Made by a program: the position numbers and the translations under genes
Shown: one piece after another, positions 16,342 to 25,108 of the stretch
Layout of the letters: each line of letters begins with the position of its first letter
Numbering within the stretch: the stretch's first letter is position 1
From: Nitrospirae bacterium MYbinv3
Lineage (GTDB): Bacteria > Nitrospirota > Thermodesulfovibrionia > Thermodesulfovibrionales > Magnetobacteriaceae
DNA length: 62,858 nucleotides
Direction: 5' to 3'
Assembly: GCA_002753395.1 (NCBI GenBank)
Contig: PEAB01000012.1
Span: 1 to 62,858, forward strand
Notes under the pieces: generated by a model
Told to the model about the DNA's origin: nothing
Databases searched by the model: none
Seen by the model: only the letters and a program-made list of their open reading frames with translations

Positions 16342-16392
16342 GACCTTTCTAAATCACCCCGTAATCGCTTTCATTAATCGTTAATTGTGTTG

Positions 16393-16734
16393 TTAAAAGA
16401 ACAGGTTTTGGTTTTTTAAGAGTCCTAGTGATAGCAAGAAAGCATATAGACAGAGTGACTCTATCATACCCAGACCAATGATCAGTATAACCATGACCTT
16501 GCCGGATGCCCCAGGGTTTCTCGCAACACCCTCACATGCCTTACTAAGTCCAATACCTTGCCCAATACCAGTACCTAAAGCTGCAATACCTATACCCAAC
16601 ATGGCCCCTATAGCCGCCATAGCCTTCACATTTGACGCTGAACCACTATCTGCACCGGTAACCTCGGCAAATGCAAGAGGTGAAAAAACCGCAACCATCA
16701 TCAGTACAAGCAAAACTACTGAGAGCTTTTTCAT
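16393..16734 (-). CDS. atpE: F1Fo ATP synthase subunit c
   Basis: The 113 residues include an N-terminal signal-like presequence (about 1-23, ending A-F-A), then the two-helix hairpin with the R-N-P-G polar loop. The ion carboxylate is E92. Q59, E92, S93 and Y97 fall at the spacings of the sodium-binding residues Q32, E65, S66 and Y70 of the Ilyobacter c-ring, although the V63 and T67 positions are M90 and L94. Ion specificity is therefore open. AAGGAGGT precedes the start. It follows atpB; the other ATP synthase genes are not adjacent. Confidence 0.95.
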   Translation of the reverse strand: MKKLSVVLLVLMMVAVFSPLAFAEVTGADSGSASNVKAMAAIGAMLGIGIAALGTGIGQGIGLSKACEGVARNPGASGKVMVILIIGLGMIESLCLYAFLLSLGLLKNQNLFF

Positions 16735-16795
16735 CTCTACCTCCTTAAAAGATTTATATCATCATCAATGATATTTCTTGAAACCACAATTTAAA

Positions 16796-17467
16796 TCAGT
16801 GAGACTCGCCCACAGCGCCTGACAGATACAGCGTTGTAAGCAGGACAAATACAAAGGCTTGTATTATGCTGACGAGCGTCCCAAGTCCAAGAAAAATGAT
16901 CGGTATTATCGCAGGGGCAAGCACGCCCAACACTGATAGGATAATATGTTTTGATACCATGTTGCCAAAAAGCCTTATGGTCAACGTTACTGGTCTGGCT
17001 ATATGCCCTATCACCTCTATCAGAAACATCATAATCATAAGGGGAAGTGCGAAAACATTGCGAATAGGCCCTACAAACTGGTTTATGTAGTGCAGCTTGT
17101 GTACCTTCAACCCGTAATAATGCGTAGCTAAGAAGACTGGTAAGGCGCAAGAAGCTGTAGTATTTATATTAGCAGTAGGTGCCTCAAACCCAGGTATGAG
17201 ACCCATCAGGTTACATACAAGCACATACAGCCCCAGTGTGCTGATAAGTGGAAAGAGAGGTCTTGCCCAATGATCAAGGTTTTCCTTGCAGAGGTTATAT
17301 AGGGCCTCAATAACCGTCTCAACTACGTTCTGTAGCCCTCTTGGCACGAGACTCAACGAACCCTTTACTAACACAGCAACCGTTATCAAGATGGCCATAG
17401 CCAACCATGAGTAAGTTACATAACCCGGTACCCCAGGTATTTGTATCAATGAATGAGACTGTTCCAA
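16796..17467 (-). CDS. atpB: F1Fo ATP synthase subunit a
   Basis: The 223-residue membrane protein has about five or six helices. It carries the essential arginine in the R-P-V-T-L-T-I-R-L-F-G-N-M helix and the G-L-I-P-G-F motif typical of subunit a. It forms the ion half-channels against the c-ring. Translation seems to start with TTG, placed correctly after AAGGAGGG. It is the first gene of the minus-strand atpB-atpE-MBL-folD group; the upstream gap (17468-17727) holds a repeat copy. Confidence 0.95.
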   Translation of the reverse strand: MEQSHSLIQIPGVPGYVTYSWLAMAILITVAVLVKGSLSLVPRGLQNVVETVIEALYNLCKENLDHWARPLFPLISTLGLYVLVCNLMGLIPGFEAPTANINTTASCALPVFLATHYYGLKVHKLHYINQFVGPIRNVFALPLMIMMFLIEVIGHIARPVTLTIRLFGNMVSKHIILSVLGVLAPAIIPIIFLGLGTLVSIIQAFVFVLLTTLYLSGAVGESH

Positions 17468-17533
17468 ATACTCCCTCCTTAAATAAAGTGTATTTTACGT
17501 ACATTGCATTTAAAAGTCAAGAAGAGATTTTTT

Positions 17534-17615
17534 ATGGGCGCATAAGAAAGTCGTGGTTTGGGGAGACTCTGCCTCCCCTCAGACCCCTGCTTTAGTAGGC
17601 AAAGCCCTTCCTTCT
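17534..17615. repeat. dispersed repeat copy (family 1)
   Basis: A GGGCGCATAAGAA left end is followed by a GGGGAGACTCTGCCTCCCC hairpin and a TAGTAGGCAAAGCCCTTCC tail. It lies between the divergent atpB and chemoreceptor genes, so it could affect transcription of both. Confidence 0.55.
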
Positions 17616-17727
17616 TATTCAAACTTATTCAAATTGCGGAATTGCGGTTGACTTATTGATGTTACTTGTGATTTAATGAGAGACTTACAGGTAGTATGAA
17701 AAATAAGCATATACGGAGGGAGTAGAG

Positions 17728-19467
17728 GTGTTTAAGAACACAAAAATCGGGTTTCGTCTAGTATTTTTAGTTGGTTTTCTATCTATGCTTTTGATTGGTA
17801 TAGGGATATACGGTTTGTATGGCCTAAATGTTAGCAATAAGCAGATAGGTGAGATCTATAATAACAATCTAATACCAGTGGAACAGTTGGCAGGCGTAAA
17901 CGATTTAATGCGGGAGAACATGCAGCAGCTTTTTCTTGCCGGTATGCATGATCCAAGGATGGAGGAGAGTAAGCTGCATGATCACCCTATTACAAAACAT
18001 ACTGACGCCGTTGAGGAAAACATCGCCAAGATATCAAAGATATGGTCAGAGTACATGGCTGCATCTTTATCAGCAGAGGTAAAGGAAACAGCGGCGAAAT
18101 ATACAGAATCACGTGAGAAATTTGTTAGCAAAGGGTTACGGCATGTTATAGAGCTGCTCAAGACGGGGAGTTTTGCTGATGCAAACATACATATGGTCAA
18201 AGTTGTGGCACCATCGTTTAAAGAATCCAAAGGTATTGCGGAAAATTTGTTGAGGCTGCAAACTGAAACGGTAAAAAAGCTCTACGACACCTCAACAGCA
18301 GATTACAGGTCAATTCGTAACACATCCATTGCGACTATAATATTGGGATTGTTACTTGCCATATTTGTGGCCAGCCTCATTATAAGTTCTATCACAAGAC
18401 CTTTACAGGCATGTATTGGTACTGCCAACAGCCTGTCAGACGGTGAGCTGGCTGTTACGATAGACGCTGACCGCAAGGATGAGTTGGGTATACTTATGTC
18501 TTCCATGAAAGACATGGTAGAGAAGTTCAAGGACGTAATAAACAATGTACGAACCGCTGCTGAGAGCGTGACAGAGGGGAGCGGGGCGCTTAGCTCTACG
18601 GCTCAACTAATGTCGGATGGTTCTACGCAGCAGGCTGCATCCATTGAGGAGACGTCGTCCTCAATGCAGGAGATGACAGCTAATATAAAGCAGAGCGCTG
18701 ACAACGCCCAACAGACGGAGAGGATAGCCATGAAGTCGGCCAATGACGCAGATGAAGGTGGCAGCGCCGTAAGGGAGGCTGTAAAGGCGATGAAGGAGAT
18801 AGCCGGCAAGATATCAATCATCGAGGAGATAGCCAGGCAGACAAACCTGCTGGCCCTCAATGCAGCAATAGAGGCCGCCAGGGCAGGGGAACACGGCAAG
18901 GGGTTTGCGGTTGTGGCCTCAGAGGTGAGGAAACTAGCCGAGCGCAGCCAGAAGGCGGCTGGTGAGATCAGCCAGTTGTCCATCACCAGTGTTCAGATAG
19001 CAGAAAAGGCAGGCCAGATGCTTGTTAAGCTGGTGCCAGATATCAGAAGGACATCCGAACTGGTGCAAGAGATCACCGCCTCCAGCTCCGAACAGAGCAC
19101 TGGAGCAGATCAGATCAATAATGCTATCCAGCAGCTTAACCAGATAATACAGCAGAATGCATCAGCTGCCGAGGAGATGGCTGCTACCTCTGCGGAACTC
19201 TCCTTACAGGCTGAACAGCTTAAGAGCACTATTGCATATTTTAAGACAGGCAACAGCTCTAAGCCGCAGGGAGCAGTTAGCGCAAAAGCCAATAAACACA
19301 CGAAAAAAATAGCATTTCAAAAGGCCCCGCAGCCCCAGCATGTTGAAAAAAGACAAGGGATGTCTCAAGTGATGGATGCCCAAAAAACCGGACGAAGGGC
19401 CGAGGACAGACGCTCAGATGGCGGTGTAACCATAAAGGTCGATGACGTTGAGTTTGAAAGGTTTTAA
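17728..19467 (+). CDS. methyl-accepting chemotaxis protein
   Basis: The 579 residues have one N-terminal membrane helix (about 10-30), a four-helix-bundle periplasmic sensor (about 35-190, MCP/4HB type), a second helix (about 193-215), HAMP and a long signalling coiled coil. The tip [22 protein letters not shown] is intact. The C-terminus is polar and lacks a CheR-tethering pentapeptide. It signals through CheW to CheA; a CheW gene follows directly. Confidence 0.95.
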   Translation: MFKNTKIGFRLVFLVGFLSMLLIGIGIYGLYGLNVSNKQIGEIYNNNLIPVEQLAGVNDLMRENMQQLFLAGMHDPRMEESKLHDHPITKHTDAVEENIAKISKIWSEYMAASLSAEVKETAAKYTESREKFVSKGLRHVIELLKTGSFADANIHMVKVVAPSFKESKGIAENLLRLQTETVKKLYDTSTADYRSIRNTSIATIILGLLLAIFVASLIISSITRPLQACIGTANSLSDGELAVTIDADRKDELGILMSSMKDMVEKFKDVINNVRTAAESVTEGSGALSSTAQLMSDGSTQQAASIEETSSSMQEMTANIKQSADNAQQTERIAMKSANDADEGGSAVREAVKAMKEIAGKISIIEEIARQTNLLALNAAIEAARAGEHGKGFAVVASEVRKLAERSQKAAGEISQLSITSVQIAEKAGQMLVKLVPDIRRTSELVQEITASSSEQSTGADQINNAIQQLNQIIQQNASAAEEMAATSAELSLQAEQLKSTIAYFKTGNSSKPQGAVSAKANKHTKKIAFQKAPQPQHVEKRQGMSQVMDAQKTGRRAEDRRSDGGVTIKVDDVEFERF

Positions 19468-19480
19468 AGTGTGGTATAAT
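19453..19480 (+). promoter_or_regulatory. candidate sigma-70-type promoter for cheW
   Basis: TTTGAA (19453-19458) and TATAAT (19475-19480) are 16 bases apart and overlap the end of the chemoreceptor gene. The -10 box is consensus and the -35 is weak. It would let cheW be made independently of the receptor. Confidence 0.4.
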
Positions 19481-19515
19481 AATACTTGCTCTATTTTTAT
19501 CTATAAGGAGGTCTT

Positions 19516-20040
19516 ATGGCAGTAGCCGGTATAACAGAGTTGTCACAATATCTGACATTTAAGCTTGATGACGAGGTGTTTGCCTTAGACATAGTGAAGG
19601 TGCGGGAGGTGTTAGAGTTTTCGTCTGTAACTAAGGTGCCGAGGACGCCTGAGTTTATGCGTGGTGTTATAAACCTCAGGGGAAGCGTCGTCCCAGTGTT
19701 AGACCTGCGCTTGAAGTTTGGCATGTCGATGACAAAAAAGACCGTCAATACCTGCATAATCATAGTCGAGGTAACACTCGATAGTGAAAAGACAGTGCTC
19801 GGAACCCTCGCCGATTCGGTTCAAGAGGTTATGGAGCTTGAACCAGAAAACATAGAACCAGCACCCAGAATCGGAAGCAGGCTTAAAACAGACTTCATCC
19901 GTGGTATGGGCAAACACAACGATGAATTCATAATCATTCTAGACATTGATAAGATATTCTCTATAGAGGAACTTGCCCTTATGCAAGAGGCAGGTTCCTC
20001 AATGTCAACTGCCACAGAAGAACTTGAGGCAGTTCATTAG
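19516..20040 (+). CDS. cheW: chemotaxis coupling protein CheW
   Basis: The 174-residue CheW domain carries the typical L-T-F-K-L-D-D-E-V-F-A-L-D-I-x-K-V-R-E-V-L opening and the V-P-x-x-P-E-F-M-R-G-V-I-N-L-R-G-S-V-V-P-V-x-D-L-R-x-K-F core (split here to show only key residues), then G-T-L-A-D-S-V-Q-E-V near the middle. It bridges receptors and CheA. AAGGAGGT precedes the ATG. No cheA is in the window, so its main chemotaxis operon is elsewhere. Confidence 0.95.
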   Translation: MAVAGITELSQYLTFKLDDEVFALDIVKVREVLEFSSVTKVPRTPEFMRGVINLRGSVVPVLDLRLKFGMSMTKKTVNTCIIIVEVTLDSEKTVLGTLADSVQEVMELEPENIEPAPRIGSRLKTDFIRGMGKHNDEFIIILDIDKIFSIEELALMQEAGSSMSTATEELEAVH

Positions 20041-20081
20041 AAACACGAATTAACTGGGGCCAAAGTACCGTATAATGGGCT

Positions 20082-20215
20082 CAAGGGGACTGCCTGGCGA
20101 CTGTAGGGAGTGGACTGATAAACGAGCGTAGCGTTTGTGGGCGGGTCTGAGGGAGTGGGTTGTAACCCTTGTGTCAGTAGGCAAAACCCTCCATTTTTAA
20201 TACGTACAGGTGAAC
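20082..20215. repeat. dispersed repeat copy, degenerate (family 1)
   Basis: A degenerate TCAAGGGGACTGCC unit is followed by GTGGGCGGGTCTGAGGGAG, GGTTGTAACCC and GTAGGCAAAACCCTCC, in the module order seen in other copies. It fills the first part of the 495-base gap after cheW; the second part is the MITE-like element at 20329-20462. Confidence 0.6.
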
Positions 20216-20328
20216 TATTGTGTACCCATGAATTTTATATGAAAGTCTAAAAACATCATACACAATCAAGGACTTTCATTGCTTGTTGTGTCCGTAAGGT
20301 CATGGTGGTTCTTATGCACCCAAAAGAC

Positions 20329-20462
20329 GGGTGCATAAGAATTTCATGGGGGATAATAAAAATTAATGGGGTCAAGGAGACTGATCCCCTTGTGGGTGGG
20401 TCTGAGGAAGGGCAAAGCCCTCCATTCTATTCAAAAATCCCCACGACTTTCTTATGCACCCC
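20329..20462. mobile_element. MITE-like element with GGGTGCATAAGAA termini and 7-bp flanking repeat
   Basis: GGGTGCATAAGAATTTCATG at the left mirrors the right end CACGACTTTCTTATGCACCC. The 134-base unit is flanked on both sides by AAAAGAC (20322-20328 and 20463-20469), as expected for a target-site duplication. Another right end, CTTATGCACCC, sits at 20311-20321 just before the left flank, so two copies may be adjacent. The interior contains AAGGAGACTGATCCCCTT and GGGCAAAGCCCTCC palindromes and no gene. Confidence 0.75.
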
Positions 20463-20505
20463 AAAAGACGGGAAAAGACAGTGGTACAAATAAAAGCAAA
20501 AAGGT

Positions 20506-20511
20506 TATAAT
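20506..20511 (+). promoter_or_regulatory. candidate -10 box
   Basis: TATAAT sits 24 bases before the ATG of the HD-GYP gene, just after the repeat element and its flank. No strong -35 is visible; the repeat lies immediately upstream of the promoter region. Confidence 0.35.
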
Positions 20512-20535
20512 ATACCGTTGACGTAAGAGAAAAAT

Positions 20536-22872
20536 ATGTTTAATGACAGAGTCTTAGTTATAGAAAACGATCCATCCTCTATTGATGTTATCGTAAGATC
20601 TTTAGGAGCTAATGGTTATGATATAGCTGTTGCCAAGTCAGTGCAAGATGGCTTGGTGCTGTACCAAAAACTACAGCCGGAGCTGGTAATGTTTGACCTA
20701 TCGGTGATTGATTACAATGGGTATGAGTTCTTTGAGCAGATGTCGACAACCGGTTCAGATTCTTGTTCCCTTATGGCGTTGACATCAGGCTGTGATGAGG
20801 GGTGTTTGGACGCAAAGTGGGTAAAAGAAGGGATTAGCGTATTTTTAACAAAACCCCTTAATGCTTACGAGGTCAGCTCTGTGGTCAAAAACACAATAGA
20901 ACTTAAGCGGCTGCAAAAGGAGTGGAAGAAGGAGTTTGATGGTCGGTTAAGGGCTGAGAATGCCCTTAGTGAAATGGAAGGTCGTTACAGATATTCGATT
21001 GAGTCCATAGAAGAGTTGCAGACAATCTTTGATAATATACCGTTGGGCGTTGCGTATATCGATAAGGATTTTAGGTTTCTGAAGATCAACAGTTTTTTGG
21101 AGAAATTAATAGGATTAAACAGCGCTGAACTTGTAGGTAAGAATTGTTACAGTACTGTAGGTGAGTTTTCGAAAGACGTCTCAAAAAGCGACTTGGAAAA
21201 AATATGCAGCTTTTGTAAAAAGGATGAGTGTTTTGCCAGTAAAACGGCAACTGTAATTGAACGTCCATTAGGCGATATGGTATTAAGGGTAACGACTGTA
21301 CCGGAGTTTGACGATAGTGGCAATATATACAGGTTTTTAGAGATCGTCGAGGATATAACAATGACCAAGTATACTGAGGAGAAAATGGTAAGAAATTACC
21401 AGATACAAAGTGTGGTTGGTACAATTCTGCAGATATCCTTAGAGCCTGTCACACTTAAGGAGCAGCTTGATCAAATACTCGATCTGATCTTTTCTATCCC
21501 TAGTCTGTCTCTAAAATCTAAAGGTTCGATATTTGTTAGGAAGCCAGGCTCTGACGAACTTATTATGATGGCAGTGCGGGGGTTTAACCCAGCCCAGATA
21601 GATGCCTGTCTAAAGGTAACTTTTGGTACATGCCTGTGTGGGATTGCCGCACAGACAAGAGAAATCGTATACGCCCCCTGTATAGACGAGCGACACGTGA
21701 TAGAGGTTGATACCTATATACCTCACGGTCATTACTGCGTACCGATTATAAATAAGGGAGAGATACTTGGCGTCATTAATCTATACATTGCCTCTGGTCA
21801 TATAAGAGACAAATCAGAAGAGGAGTTTCTTTCGATAGTAGCCAACACAATAGCCGGCGTCATCGTACGTAAAATAGTTGAGGAGAGCTTAGTGGATAAG
21901 GAGGAACTCTTGCGCAGCGTAGTACAATCCACTAAGGATGCCATCGTAACGATTGAAGGGGATGGAAACATCCTGTTCTGGAACCGTGGGGCAGAAGACA
22001 TCTTTGGCTATAAAGAGAAGGATGTAAAGGGGCAGCCCCTGACGATTGTTATACCGGAGCGCTTTAGGGAGGCTCACCAACAGGGGATTAATAACGTCCT
22101 AACCAGCGGTAATTCAACGTTAGTTGGACAGACATTTGAGGTAGTTGGCCTCAGACGAGACGGCAGCGAGTTTCCAATAGAGTTGTCCCTTACTAGAGGG
22201 AAAGCGCACTTTAAGGATTTCTTTACAGGTACCATGCGTGACATCACCAATAGGAAGCGTACAGAAAAAGAACTGCAAAAAGGCATAGACAAGATGCGTA
22301 AGACCATCGGCGGCATCATACAAACCATATCCATGACCGTAGAGGTCAGAGACCCTTATACGGCAGGTCATCAACGGCGTGTGGCCAATATAGCTCGCGC
22401 TATTGCCAGCGAAATGAAGCTCTCTGAGGAGGTCGTTGACGGCATACGTATGGCCGGCGTCATACACGATATCGGCAAGATATACGTGCCCTCCGATATC
22501 CTAAGTAAGCCCGGTAAATTAAATGAACTAGAGTTCGGACTGATTAAACTGCACTCTCAGATCGGTTATGACATCTTAAAGACGATAGACTTCCCCTGGC
22601 CTGTTGCAACTATCATACTGCAGCATCACGAGAAGGTTGACGGTTCAGGTTATCCATCTGGCCTCAAGGGTGAGGAGATACTCTTGGAGGCACGCATCCT
22701 GTGTGTGGCAGACGTAGTTGAGGCTATATCCTGCCACAGACCCTACAGGGCAGCTCTTGGTATAGATACCGCCCTGGTTGAGATATCAAAAAACAGAGGG
22801 ATACTGTATGACCCCGACGTTGTGGACGCCTGTTTAACCCTTTTTCGAGAAAAGAATTTCACATTTGAATAA
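20536..22872 (+). CDS. receiver-PAS-GAF-PAS-HD-GYP cyclic-di-GMP phosphodiesterase
   Basis: The 778 residues read as a receiver (about 1-120, F-D-L-S-V-I-D-Y-N-G), a coiled linker, a PAS domain with several cysteines (about 165-280), a GAF domain (about 295-450), a second PAS (about 455-580, ending M-R-D-I-T-N-R-K) and a complete HD-GYP domain (about 595-770). The last has H-D-I-G-K, H-H-E-K-V-D-G-S-G-Y-P-S-G-L and the later A-D-V-V-E-A-I metal residues. It should hydrolyse cyclic di-GMP. A diguanylate cyclase follows 39 bases on, forming an opposing pair. Confidence 0.93.
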   Translation: MFNDRVLVIENDPSSIDVIVRSLGANGYDIAVAKSVQDGLVLYQKLQPELVMFDLSVIDYNGYEFFEQMSTTGSDSCSLMALTSGCDEGCLDAKWVKEGISVFLTKPLNAYEVSSVVKNTIELKRLQKEWKKEFDGRLRAENALSEMEGRYRYSIESIEELQTIFDNIPLGVAYIDKDFRFLKINSFLEKLIGLNSAELVGKNCYSTVGEFSKDVSKSDLEKICSFCKKDECFASKTATVIERPLGDMVLRVTTVPEFDDSGNIYRFLEIVEDITMTKYTEEKMVRNYQIQSVVGTILQISLEPVTLKEQLDQILDLIFSIPSLSLKSKGSIFVRKPGSDELIMMAVRGFNPAQIDACLKVTFGTCLCGIAAQTREIVYAPCIDERHVIEVDTYIPHGHYCVPIINKGEILGVINLYIASGHIRDKSEEEFLSIVANTIAGVIVRKIVEESLVDKEELLRSVVQSTKDAIVTIEGDGNILFWNRGAEDIFGYKEKDVKGQPLTIVIPERFREAHQQGINNVLTSGNSTLVGQTFEVVGLRRDGSEFPIELSLTRGKAHFKDFFTGTMRDITNRKRTEKELQKGIDKMRKTIGGIIQTISMTVEVRDPYTAGHQRRVANIARAIASEMKLSEEVVDGIRMAGVIHDIGKIYVPSDILSKPGKLNELEFGLIKLHSQIGYDILKTIDFPWPVATIILQHHEKVDGSGYPSGLKGEEILLEARILCVADVVEAISCHRPYRAALGIDTALVEISKNRGILYDPDVVDACLTLFREKNFTFE

Positions 22873-22911
22873 CAGTTATCATCGCGGCGAGGTCTGCTTA
22901 GTAAAGCGCAC

Positions 22912-24810
22912 ATGAAGCCAATAAGATCCATAAAGACAAAGTTAATAATACGTATTATTATTGTTTTTGTCCTGCTGTCAATGGTGTTACAGGCAATAAT
23001 GTTTTATAGTTTTAGATACCTCAGCATAGACAGCGCACAAGAAAAGGCATCAACAGTAGCAGAGTTGACAAGAGACGCCATAACATCGTTTATGATCTTA
23101 GGAGTATACGATAAACGCAGTGTGTTTCTTGACAGGATTAAGTACGCCTATGGACTGAAAGAGCTAAAGATATTAAGAGGAGCAAACGTCGTAAAGCAGT
23201 ACGGAGGCGTTTTTATAAAAGATCAAGTAAAATCACCTTTAGAACAGAGTGTTTTAGATACAGGAAATAAAGACTTTTCTTTGCAGGAAACCTTTGTGAA
23301 CGCCGAGTTTTCGTTGGTAATACCATATAAAGCATTATCAGACCACAAGGTTAGATGTCTGAATTGCCATAATGCAACGGAGGGCGAGGTGCTTGGCGCT
23401 ATTAGCCTGGTTATGGATCTGTCAAAACATCGAAAACAGAGTATCTCTATCATGTCATACATGATTATTATATCACTGGTTTTCTCTATAGGCACACTGT
23501 ACATTATCTACGTATTTTTTAAACCTTATACTGAACTGTTTCAAAGGCTCAAATTTGGCTTTCAGAAGACGCAGGAAGGCGACTTCAGTGAAACGATTGA
23601 GGTTCCTTTGTTGGATGAGGCAGGTGATGTGGCAAAGGGATTTAACAGTATGAGTGAGAATCTCTCTAAGACGCTATCGTCTATAAGCAGCAGGGTGTCG
23701 CTCTTGATAGGCCATGAGGTCTTAAAAAGCGGCAATGCCATAAAAGATACTGAAAACACGGTTGATAACCTCGTCAAGATATACAACTTCAAACGTACCA
23801 TAGAAAAGGACTCCAACAGGATAGAGATATTCTTAAGGTTTCAACAGATACTACAAGAGATGGGTATCACTACTTACTGCATATATGAGATAGATAATCA
23901 GAAGAACGTTATGTCGATTATATCATCTGACAGTCTCTTAAACGGCGTGCCAGGTTCTAAAGACATATCGACCTCCCCTGCGTGTATTTCGTATTGCAAC
24001 GACGTAATTTTAAATAACGTGCATGAATGCAGGGCAAAGAGAACAGGTAATATTGTTGACTCCAAGGAATTTCCTGCAATATGCTTTCATTTTACCCCTC
24101 CAAAGATAGTTGGTGCTGTTAACCTATGCCATTTGTGTATCCCGCTGTACGTTGGTGGTCACGTTGGTTATATCATTCAACTAATTTACCCATTTGAAGG
24201 CTCTGATCACTTTCACTCTGTACTGCCTTACGTAAAGAGTTATTTACAGGAAGGTGAGCCGGTTATCCAAGCAAAAACGTTTATGGAGCTGCTCAGAGGA
24301 CAATCACTTGTTGATCAATTGACGGGGCTTTATAACAGAAGGTATATGGATGAGATAGGCCCTAAGCTCTGCGCTCAAGCGCTGAGGAGAAATACAATAC
24401 TAGGCATTTTGATGATCGACATAGATTTCTTTAAACAGGTTAATGATGACTACGGACATGACGTTGGCGATATAGTATTAAAAAATGTTGCCACTCTGAT
24501 AAATTCTTCAGTGAGAGAGTCAGATATTGTAGTGCGCTACGGGGGTGAGGAGATTATAATCCTCTTGGTTGATGCAGTCAGTGCAAAGGCAGTAGATATA
24601 GCTGAAAAGATAAGAATAAGGATAGAAGAGACACCGATAGAGCATCCATCTGGGGTTTTGAAAAAAACCGTGAGCATTGGCGCTAGCGAATACCCCACCA
24701 ATGCAAACAAGTTCTATCAGTGCGTTAAATACGCCGATGTAGCGCTGTATAAAGCAAAGCACGATGGCCGCAACAGGGTCTATAGCTTTTCCAAAGATAT
24801 GTTAGAATAG
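22912..24810 (+). CDS. diguanylate cyclase with a periplasmic c-haem-type sensor and Cys-rich central domain
   Basis: The 632 residues show TM1 (about 12-34) and a periplasmic sensor carrying a C-L-N-C-H haem c motif (149-153). TM2 (about 178-203) and HAMP follow. A cytoplasmic domain with six cysteines (358, 362, 373, 391, 406, 409, the last two in C-H-L-C) leads to GGDEF. The active site is G-G-E-E (544-547), and the product-inhibition R-E-S-D (535-538) lies five residues before it. It should make cyclic di-GMP in response to redox or a gas ligand. It pairs with the HD-GYP gene upstream. Confidence 0.9.
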   Translation: MKPIRSIKTKLIIRIIIVFVLLSMVLQAIMFYSFRYLSIDSAQEKASTVAELTRDAITSFMILGVYDKRSVFLDRIKYAYGLKELKILRGANVVKQYGGVFIKDQVKSPLEQSVLDTGNKDFSLQETFVNAEFSLVIPYKALSDHKVRCLNCHNATEGEVLGAISLVMDLSKHRKQSISIMSYMIIISLVFSIGTLYIIYVFFKPYTELFQRLKFGFQKTQEGDFSETIEVPLLDEAGDVAKGFNSMSENLSKTLSSISSRVSLLIGHEVLKSGNAIKDTENTVDNLVKIYNFKRTIEKDSNRIEIFLRFQQILQEMGITTYCIYEIDNQKNVMSIISSDSLLNGVPGSKDISTSPACISYCNDVILNNVHECRAKRTGNIVDSKEFPAICFHFTPPKIVGAVNLCHLCIPLYVGGHVGYIIQLIYPFEGSDHFHSVLPYVKSYLQEGEPVIQAKTFMELLRGQSLVDQLTGLYNRRYMDEIGPKLCAQALRRNTILGILMIDIDFFKQVNDDYGHDVGDIVLKNVATLINSSVRESDIVVRYGGEEIIILLVDAVSAKAVDIAEKIRIRIEETPIEHPSGVLKKTVSIGASEYPTNANKFYQCVKYADVALYKAKHDGRNRVYSFSKDMLE

Positions 24811-24814
24811 AAGG

Positions 24815-25066
24815 GGAGGCTCGGCCCACTGTCGCAGGGGTTCGCACCCCCCTCCCTCAGACCTAATGTTGTTGACTTAAGCATTAATATGTAGGCAATA
24901 TGTATGCACATGGGCGACATTTTAAGCAACCACGCCTGACATTTACAGGGTCAAGGGAACAAGTTCCCTTGTGGGAGGGTCTAAGGGAGGGCAAAGCCCT
25001 CCTTTTTTTCATCTTCACAACCTTAAGTCAACAGCATTACCCCTCAGATCTTTTTCTTATGCACCC
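24815..25066. repeat. composite of two dispersed repeat families
   Basis: GGGGTTCGCACCCCCC is followed by a GTTGACTTAAGC unit (24870-24885) running into AAGCAACCACGCCTGACATTTAC. Then come AAGGGAACAAGTTCCCTT, GGGCAAAGCCCTCC, an inverse CTTAAGTCAACAGC (25022-25036) and a TTCTTATGCACCC right end (25054-25066). It fills the gap between the diguanylate cyclase and the nucleotide cyclase. Confidence 0.7.
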
Positions 25067-25073
25067 CCGCTCC

Positions 25074-25103
25074 TTGACAACATTGTCTATATTAATAGAT
25101 AAT
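25074..25103 (+). promoter_or_regulatory. promoter for a probably leaderless cyclase mRNA
   Basis: TTGACA (25074-25079) and GATAAT (25098-25103) are 18 bases apart. The predicted transcription start falls at or beside the GTG start codon at 25109, and no Shine-Dalgarno sequence precedes that codon. The -35 is a perfect consensus. Confidence 0.6.
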
Positions 25104-25108
25104 TTAGC

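Noticed and set aside
20302-20493. 63-codon plus-strand frame in the repeat region
   Set aside because: It coincides with the MITE-like element and has no start signals.
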